Assembly: GCA_028284025.1 (NCBI GenBank)
Contig: JANQSM010000306.1
Coordinates: 1 to 8,433 of the forward strand
Source: Alphaproteobacteria bacterium
GTDB taxonomy: Bacteria; Pseudomonadota; Alphaproteobacteria; JANQSM01
DNA: 8,433 nt
Reading direction: 5' to 3'
Positions 5,003 to 8,433 of the stretch are shown here, piece after piece. Position numbers and translations under genes: made by a program. Position 1 is the stretch's first letter; each line of letters starts with the position of its first letter. The notes beneath the pieces are model-generated. The model saw only the letters and a list, made by a program, of their open reading frames with translations. It was not told where the DNA came from and made no database searches.

Positions 5003-6490
5003 CTAGCTCCCAAACATTCTACCTAGAAGAGCACCGAAAAGTTCATCCAATGCTTCTGGCCGCTCTGCTAATGGAACCGCTGCCCACCCTTCATTAAGGA
5101 CTTTTAGTTTAGGATCTGTAAACACACCATCACGTTGTATCAGCTCATCGTCGGCCCAGACTCGCCCTTCTTTTCCTGCAAGCATTGTGGTAATATCCCA
5201 ATGAACCTGGCTATCATTACCATTTTTCACATTTACTGGAACGCCATTATATGTGTCAAAATTATAACAACGTCCAAGTGCTATGTGGAAGCTACCGCCA
5301 ATTTTTTCAACCAAAAGCCCATTTACTACGTGGCGTTTGAGTGAAGGATTTGTTCCTAAAGCAATTTCACCAACACGGCGAACGCCTTCGTCTCTATTAA
5401 GAATTTCTTGAAGGTGTTCATTCCCAACTTCTGCATGGGCCTCAACGACGACCCCATCAACAAATCTAAGGGTGATATTTTCCATTATTGGGCCATCATA
5501 TTGAAATTTACCTTTAGCCACGATTTTACCGTTCACGCCATTAATTCGAGGTGCTGAGAATACTTCAGATCCTGGAATGTTTTTGGCCACGACACTGTTG
5601 GCAAAAGTTTGGCCCTCAATATCAAAAGTTATGTCTGTACCATCACTATTGGTAATGCGTAGTGTTTTTGCCTTATCCAGCTTTTGAATAAGGGGCACAT
5701 GATCTTTTTCAATGTGCAGCCATGGTTGATTACATGTTTGGAAAAACTCCCTAACATATTTCTCATAATCCATCTCATCAACTTCTGCATCATGAGGTGT
5801 TGGGATGATGGTCAGAGTGTAAAACGCATCTTCATTAGAAGCACGGCCTCCATAAACTTTTTTCCACTTATTTAAAGCAGCAGATTGAGAGGGTTTTCTC
5901 CGTTCCACAGTATTAGAGTCAGGGAGTGAGACCACAACATTTACCTTATCAATGTGGGGGGCTTTATAGCGTTCTTCTTGATAGGCTGAAACTGCGCTTA
6001 ACCCTTCTTCACTGGCGCGCTCCATTAAGCGTGTAAGCCATTCATCATCAGGAAAATCAACATCAAAAGGGACATTGTTTTTTAAATAATTTTTTACAAT
6101 GCTTTCAACCACTCTAGGAGCTACAGGTGTTACTCGCAGCATAATTTTTGGGTTATCGCAAGGTGCGGGAGAGCCTATAAACTGTTGAGCCAGTCTGTCT
6201 TGTAAAGAATCAGCAACAGGTACATCTTGTGCCTCTTTCCACCGGACATCAGTTGTATCCATAAGATATTTGATAGCATCGTTATCTCCGCTTAATCCGG
6301 CTAAATGAATAAAAATAAATCGTTGAGCAAACTGCAAGGCGTCAAGCAATTCTTTGGCGTCAGGTTGGGGTTTTTCTAAAACCTCAAGACAAAGTCTTAC
6401 TTCTTCCAATAACGCCGGGTGGTCAACTGATGGGATAAGATCTTTGACAAGCTGTCTTCTTGCTGAAATAAGGGGGTTTTGTGTAACCAT
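5003..6490 (-). CDS. M29-family (aminopeptidase T/AmpS-like) metallopeptidase with N-terminal extension
   Basis: The C-terminal two thirds of this 495-residue protein matches M29 aminopeptidases (AmpS, PepS, aminopeptidase T), which remove N-terminal residues from peptides using two metal ions in the cytoplasm. All the expected ligands can be placed: Glu309 in SEVFSAP, Glu375 in VGEIALG, His402 and Tyr409 in FHIALGRCY, and His430 and Asp432 in VHWDI. Typical members have 360-415 residues and begin near the segment that starts at about 115 here. Residues 1-110 are an extra, probably helical region I do not recognise. The start has GAGG five bases upstream and a promoter-like pair at 6522-6549. 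Its GC content, near 40-43% in sampled lines, looks lower than the neighbouring ddl-like gene (about 50-57%), hinting at separate ancestry. No signal peptide is seen. Family confident, substrate unknown. Confidence 0.85.
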   Translation of the reverse strand: MVTQNPLISARRQLVKDLIPSVDHPALLEEVRLCLEVLEKPQPDAKELLDALQFAQRFIFIHLAGLSGDNDAIKYLMDTTDVRWKEAQDVPVADSLQDRLAQQFIGSPAPCDNPKIMLRVTPVAPRVVESIVKNYLKNNVPFDVDFPDDEWLTRLMERASEEGLSAVSAYQEERYKAPHIDKVNVVVSLPDSNTVERRKPSQSAALNKWKKVYGGRASNEDAFYTLTIIPTPHDAEVDEMDYEKYVREFFQTCNQPWLHIEKDHVPLIQKLDKAKTLRITNSDGTDITFDIEGQTFANSVVAKNIPGSEVFSAPRINGVNGKIVAKGKFQYDGPIMENITLRFVDGVVVEAHAEVGNEHLQEILNRDEGVRRVGEIALGTNPSLKRHVVNGLLVEKIGGSFHIALGRCYNFDTYNGVPVNVKNGNDSQVHWDITTMLAGKEGRVWADDELIQRDGVFTDPKLKVLNEGWAAVPLAERPEALDELFGALLGRMFGS

Positions 6491-6521
6491 CTCTGCCTCT
6501 TTCTTTTAAGGTTAAAGGAAA

Positions 6522-6549
6522 ACTATACATATCGAGTCCTAAAACGCAA
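6522..6549 (-). promoter_or_regulatory. Candidate promoter of the M29 peptidase gene
   Basis: On the minus strand TTGCGT (6549-6544) is separated by 16 bp from TATAGT (6527-6522), which matches the -10 consensus at five of six positions. A start site near 6515 would leave a leader of about 25 bases carrying the GAGG ribosome-binding site at 6496-6499. It could drive both the peptidase and the Ddl-like gene. It is inferred from hexamers and position. Confidence 0.5.
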
Positions 6550-6674
6550 CATGTATTTTCCTGTGTCCAAGGTATGTTATTTTTAGGATATTAGAATATA
6601 AGTTGATGGCTAAACTTGCCCGGGGAATCCGCTTTGGTCCATTTTTCACTATAGTCTCAATTTGTTATGGAAGA

Positions 6675-6686
6675 ATGACCGGTCAT
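6675..6686. repeat. Perfect 12-bp palindrome ATGACCGGTCAT
   Basis: The perfect inverted repeat lies nine bases beyond the 3' end of the tRNA gene (which ends at 6696), in the 205-bp gap before the M29 gene. It has no T run, so it is not a standard terminator. Its form suits a homodimeric repressor site of TetR or similar type, but it lies well upstream of the candidate M29 promoter, and a 12-bp palindrome can occur by chance. Apart from this, a small AT palindrome at 6588-6599 and the promoter at 6522-6549, I see nothing in this gap. Confidence 0.45.
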
Positions 6687-6695
6687 GATGATGAA

Positions 6696-6770
6696 TGGAG
6701 CGGGTGAAGAGATTCGAACTCTCGACTTCAACCTTGGCAAGGTTGCGCTCTACCCCTGAGCTACACCCGC
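6696..6770 (-). tRNA. tRNA-Gly(GCC)
   Basis: The 75-nt minus-strand gene folds as a complete cloverleaf with encoded CCA. The acceptor pairs GCGGGTG with CACCCGC, followed by T and CCA (complement at 6696-6698). The D-arm contains GTAGCTCAGGGGTAGAGC. The anticodon stem CAACC/GGTTG encloses the loop TTGCCAA, with anticodon GCC at 6738-6736. The T-arm loop is TTCGAAT. It decodes GGC and GGU glycine codons. The anticodon, the size and the lack of an intron make the call firm. It reads toward the M29 gene, with no clear terminator between. Confidence 0.97.
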
Positions 6771-6794
6771 ATCCGTAATTCATTGAAGGTTTGT

Positions 6795-6822
6795 ATCTTA
6801 TCGATCCGGTTTTAAATTGCAA
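6795..6822 (-). promoter_or_regulatory. Candidate promoter of tRNA-Gly
   Basis: On the minus strand TTGCAA (6822-6817) is 16 bp from TAAGAT (6800-6795), each matching the sigma-70 consensus at four of six positions. It would start transcription near 6788, about 18 bases before the tRNA 5' end, a normal leader length. The call rests on position and modest hexamer similarity. Confidence 0.45.
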
Positions 6823-6873
6823 GTCTCTAAACGTAAAAAGTTGCTTGCTTCTTGTTTTGTCGTTTCTTCAGGA

Positions 6874-6902
6874 CTGGAAATTGGATACTTTTGCGATATA
6901 TT
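6874..6902 (+). promoter_or_regulatory. Weak candidate promoter of the LON-domain gene
   Basis: TATATT at 6897-6902 matches the -10 consensus at five of six positions, with CTGGAA at 6874-6879 a 17-bp spacer upstream (three of six). A start near 6909 would give a very short leader holding AGG at 6911-6913, eight bases before the ATG. The rest of the 151-bp gap between tRNA and this gene (6771-6921) shows only the tRNA promoter on the other strand. Confidence 0.3.
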
Positions 6903-6921
6903 GCCTTATTAGGTCACAAAT

Positions 6922-7578
6922 ATGAAAAAAATAACACTAAAAGATTTACCGGATATTATTCCTATTTTTCCCCTTTCAGGTGGGGTGCTGATGCCGTGCG
7001 GGCGGTTACCTTTGAATATTTTTGAACCGCGTTATTTGGACATGGTGCGTTATACATTAAAGCACAATACTTTGATTGGGATGATCCAGCCTAAAGACGG
7101 CAATCATGGCAATACATGCCCTGATTTATACCCGTGTGGCTGTGCGGGGCGGGTTACCTCTTTTTCTGAAACAGAAGATGAGCGGATGCTTATTACCTTA
7201 ACCGGGGTGTGTCGGTTTGAGTATAAGGAAGATGCAACGCTGGAAGAAGATCAGGAATTTCGCCAGGCACGGGTGAATTGGGCCCCGTTTGCCAATGATT
7301 TAGAAATCTGCCGAGATTATATTAAAGACCGGGATAGTTTATTAAAAACCTTGCGGTCTTATTTAAATGTCTGTGAAATGTTTCCTGACTGGGATATGAT
7401 TTGCTATGCGCCGGATTTGGATCTGATTAATTCTCTGGCGATGGTTTGCCCGTTTGATAATGCTGAAAAGCAAGCTTTGCTGGAAGCAAAAGACTTGTCA
7501 CAGCGAGCAGAGATTCTAAACGCGTTGATGGCGATGTCTCTTGCGGAATATGGGGCAGAAGAAAAGGAAAAGCATTAA
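6922..7578 (+). CDS. Stand-alone LON substrate-binding (LonN) domain protein
   Basis: The 218-residue protein consists of the N-terminal domain of Lon without the AAA+ or protease parts. The signature runs from [15 protein letters not shown] (13-27) into [10 protein letters not shown] (29-38), then GMIQP, and [15 protein letters not shown] (76-90) with ITLTGVCRF after it. The second half is mainly helical. Such stand-alone LonN proteins are widespread in Proteobacteria; they are thought to bind proteins or peptides, but no precise role is established. The region CPDLYPCGC (66-74) carries three cysteines. AGG lies eight bases before the ATG. The Trm112-family gene starts two bases after its stop, so the two are almost certainly co-transcribed. 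That pair, with a converging UbiH-type gene, is common in alphaproteobacteria. The length fits the family and nothing appears missing. Confidence 0.9.
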   Translation: MKKITLKDLPDIIPIFPLSGGVLMPCGRLPLNIFEPRYLDMVRYTLKHNTLIGMIQPKDGNHGNTCPDLYPCGCAGRVTSFSETEDERMLITLTGVCRFEYKEDATLEEDQEFRQARVNWAPFANDLEICRDYIKDRDSLLKTLRSYLNVCEMFPDWDMICYAPDLDLINSLAMVCPFDNAEKQALLEAKDLSQRAEILNALMAMSLAEYGAEEKEKH

Positions 7579-7580
7579 TT

Positions 7581-7757
7581 ATGACTCAAGCCAAAGTTGA
7601 TACCAAATTACTAGAGATTTTGGTCTGTCCCTTGACCAAAACCACGTTAGCGTATGACGCAAAAAAGCAGGAACTTGTCAGCAAAAAAGCAGGACTTGCT
7701 TTTCCTATCCGCAATGGCGTGCCGATCATGCTACCATCGGAAGCCCGAGAAATCTAA
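7581..7757 (+). CDS. Trm112-family small protein (UPF0434/YcaR-like)
   Basis: This 58-residue protein has [14 protein letters not shown] (10-23), an E-L-V-S-K-K-A block and [16 protein letters not shown] (41-56), the pattern of the bacterial Trm112/UPF0434 family. Eukaryotic and archaeal Trm112 is a zinc-binding activator of methyltransferases; most proteobacterial forms keep only the Cys-Pro of the first zinc knuckle, as here (Cys16 is the only cysteine), so zinc binding is unlikely and the bacterial function is not settled. The ATG follows the LON-domain stop after two bases, and GAAAAGGAAA at the end of that gene supplies a possible ribosome-binding site. The 29 bp beyond its stop are T-rich but show no clear stem-loop before the convergent UbiH-type gene. 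Confidence 0.9.
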   Translation: MTQAKVDTKLLEILVCPLTKTTLAYDAKKQELVSKKAGLAFPIRNGVPIMLPSEAREI

Positions 7758-7786
7758 ATAGATCTAAATCGTTTTTCTTATTATTT

Positions 7787-8433
7787 TTATTTTGCCCGAA
7801 ACAGTTTTGGTAAAGGGGTTCCCACCGTGCCGGATCCCATAGCCTGATGGATAAAGAAATTTTTTAGGGGCGCAATGCGATTCACCAGGCCCAGGCCTAA
7901 GCGGCGGGGTATTCTGAAAATAGACAAGTTATTGGAGAACAGACGATTTAATCCATCCGTTGCGGCGATCAGAGCCAGCACATCCGGGCGGCGGCGGCGC
8001 TGATAGTCCTTTAGAATATCAATTTTCCAGAAATCTTTCCCGGCCTGCAAAGCTTCTTCTATTGTTTCAGCTAAAGTTGCCACATCGCGCATGCCTAAAT
8101 TTAGGCCTTGTCCAGCGATGGGATGAATACCATGAGCAGCGTCACTGACCAGCACCAGGCGTTCTGATACGTAATGGTGGGCGTGATTAAAGGTAAGCGG
8201 GAACATAAACCGTGGTCCGGCTAATTCTATATCTCCCAGTGCATTGCCAAAGCGCGATTGTACCTCTCCGGCAAAATCGGTTTCATCCAGATTGTTGAGT
8301 CGGGCAGCATCTTGGCTCTCCACACTCCATACCACCTGGCTGGTGCTGTTGGCCATGGGTAAAAATGCCAGCGGGCCATCGGGCAGAAATTTTTCGTAGG
8401 CTAAACCATTGTGGGCTTTTTCATGGCGCACAA
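7787..8433 (-). CDS. UbiH/UbiF/Coq6-type FAD-dependent hydroxylase, C-terminal part
   Basis: The frame is open at the window edge and ends with TAA at 7789-7787, giving about 215 C-terminal residues; the N-terminal FAD Rossmann motif lies outside. These enzymes hydroxylate the aromatic ring of ubiquinone precursors at the inner face of the cytoplasmic membrane, using FAD, O2 and NAD(P)H. Visible marks are HNGLAYEKFLPDGPLAFLP near the cut end and the second FAD-binding motif LVSDAAHGIHPIAGQGLNLG (about 94-113), in which Ser stands where Gly is usual before DAAH, followed by MRDVATLAE. The tail PLPKLFRAK ends the protein. Alphaproteobacteria have several such hydroxylases (UbiH, UbiL, UbiM) with different ring positions, and the fragment does not decide which. 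A GTG near the edge is internal, not a start. It converges on the Trm112-family gene with a 29-bp gap. Confidence 0.9.
   Translation of the reverse strand, partial: VRHEKAHNGLAYEKFLPDGPLAFLPMANSTSQVVWSVESQDAARLNNLDETDFAGEVQSRFGNALGDIELAGPRFMFPLTFNHAHHYVSERLVLVSDAAHGIHPIAGQGLNLGMRDVATLAETIEEALQAGKDFWKIDILKDYQRRRRPDVLALIAATDGLNRLFSNNLSIFRIPRRLGLGLVNRIAPLKNFFIHQAMGSGTVGTPLPKLFRAK

Noticed and set aside
6606..6707. Small plus-strand ORF of 33 codons ending in the tRNA gene
   Set aside because: No ribosome-binding site, no recognisable product, and it overlaps the antisense strand of tRNA-Gly.
7758..7786. Bidirectional terminator between the Trm112-family and UbiH-type genes
   Set aside because: The stretch is T-rich on the plus strand and has a short repeated ATCTAAAT, but no stable stem precedes the T run.

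Overview
The window is ordinary-density chromosomal DNA of a Gram-negative bacterium, most likely an alphaproteobacterium of moderate GC content (roughly 45-50% by eye). The main evidence is gene order. The run tsaB-rimI-fur and the run of a LON-domain gene followed by a Trm112-family gene, with a UbiH-type hydroxylase converging on them, are arrangements typical of that class. The Fur protein lacks the C-terminal cysteines of gamma-type Fur, and an OlsB-type ornithine-lipid acyltransferase is present. I cannot place genus or family from sequence alone.

Layout. Positions 1-597 (minus) hold the N-terminal part of a secreted NodB-type polysaccharide deacetylase. It diverges from a RutE-type nitroreductase (687-1313, plus). 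After four tandem 10-bp AT-rich repeats comes a tight plus-strand run: tsaB (1353-1943), a rimI-like acetyltransferase (1945-2376), fur (2422-2871) and olsB (2884-3735). It meets, with only 4 nt between stop codons, a minus-strand pair: an unusual Ddl-family ATP-grasp ligase (3740-4948) and, upstream of it, an M29-type metallo-aminopeptidase with an extra N-terminal region (5003-6490). A gene for tRNA-Gly(GCC) follows at 6696-6770 (minus). Then come a stand-alone LON substrate-binding-domain protein (6922-7578, plus), a small Trm112-family protein (7581-7757, plus) and the C-terminal part of a UbiH/Coq6-type FAD hydroxylase (7787-8433, minus, cut by the window edge).

How the genes fit together. 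tsaB and rimI belong to tRNA t6A synthesis and protein N-terminal acetylation, fur to metal-responsive regulation, and olsB to phosphate-free membrane lipid synthesis. They are probably co-transcribed by packing rather than by shared function. The M29 peptidase and Ddl-like ligase share a strand with a 54-bp gap and no visible terminator, so they may form a two-gene unit that joins a peptide-bond-forming and a peptide-bond-cleaving enzyme.

No mobile element, CRISPR array or phage gene was seen. The most interesting signals are enzyme families with changed key residues: the Ddl-like acceptor pocket, both catalytic positions of the RimI-like protein, a metal-ligand His in the deacetylase, and a metal-site Asp in Fur. 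The lower-GC peptidase gene beside the tRNA and the 10-bp repeat array also deserve a second look. I did not find convincing evidence for a wholly new system.
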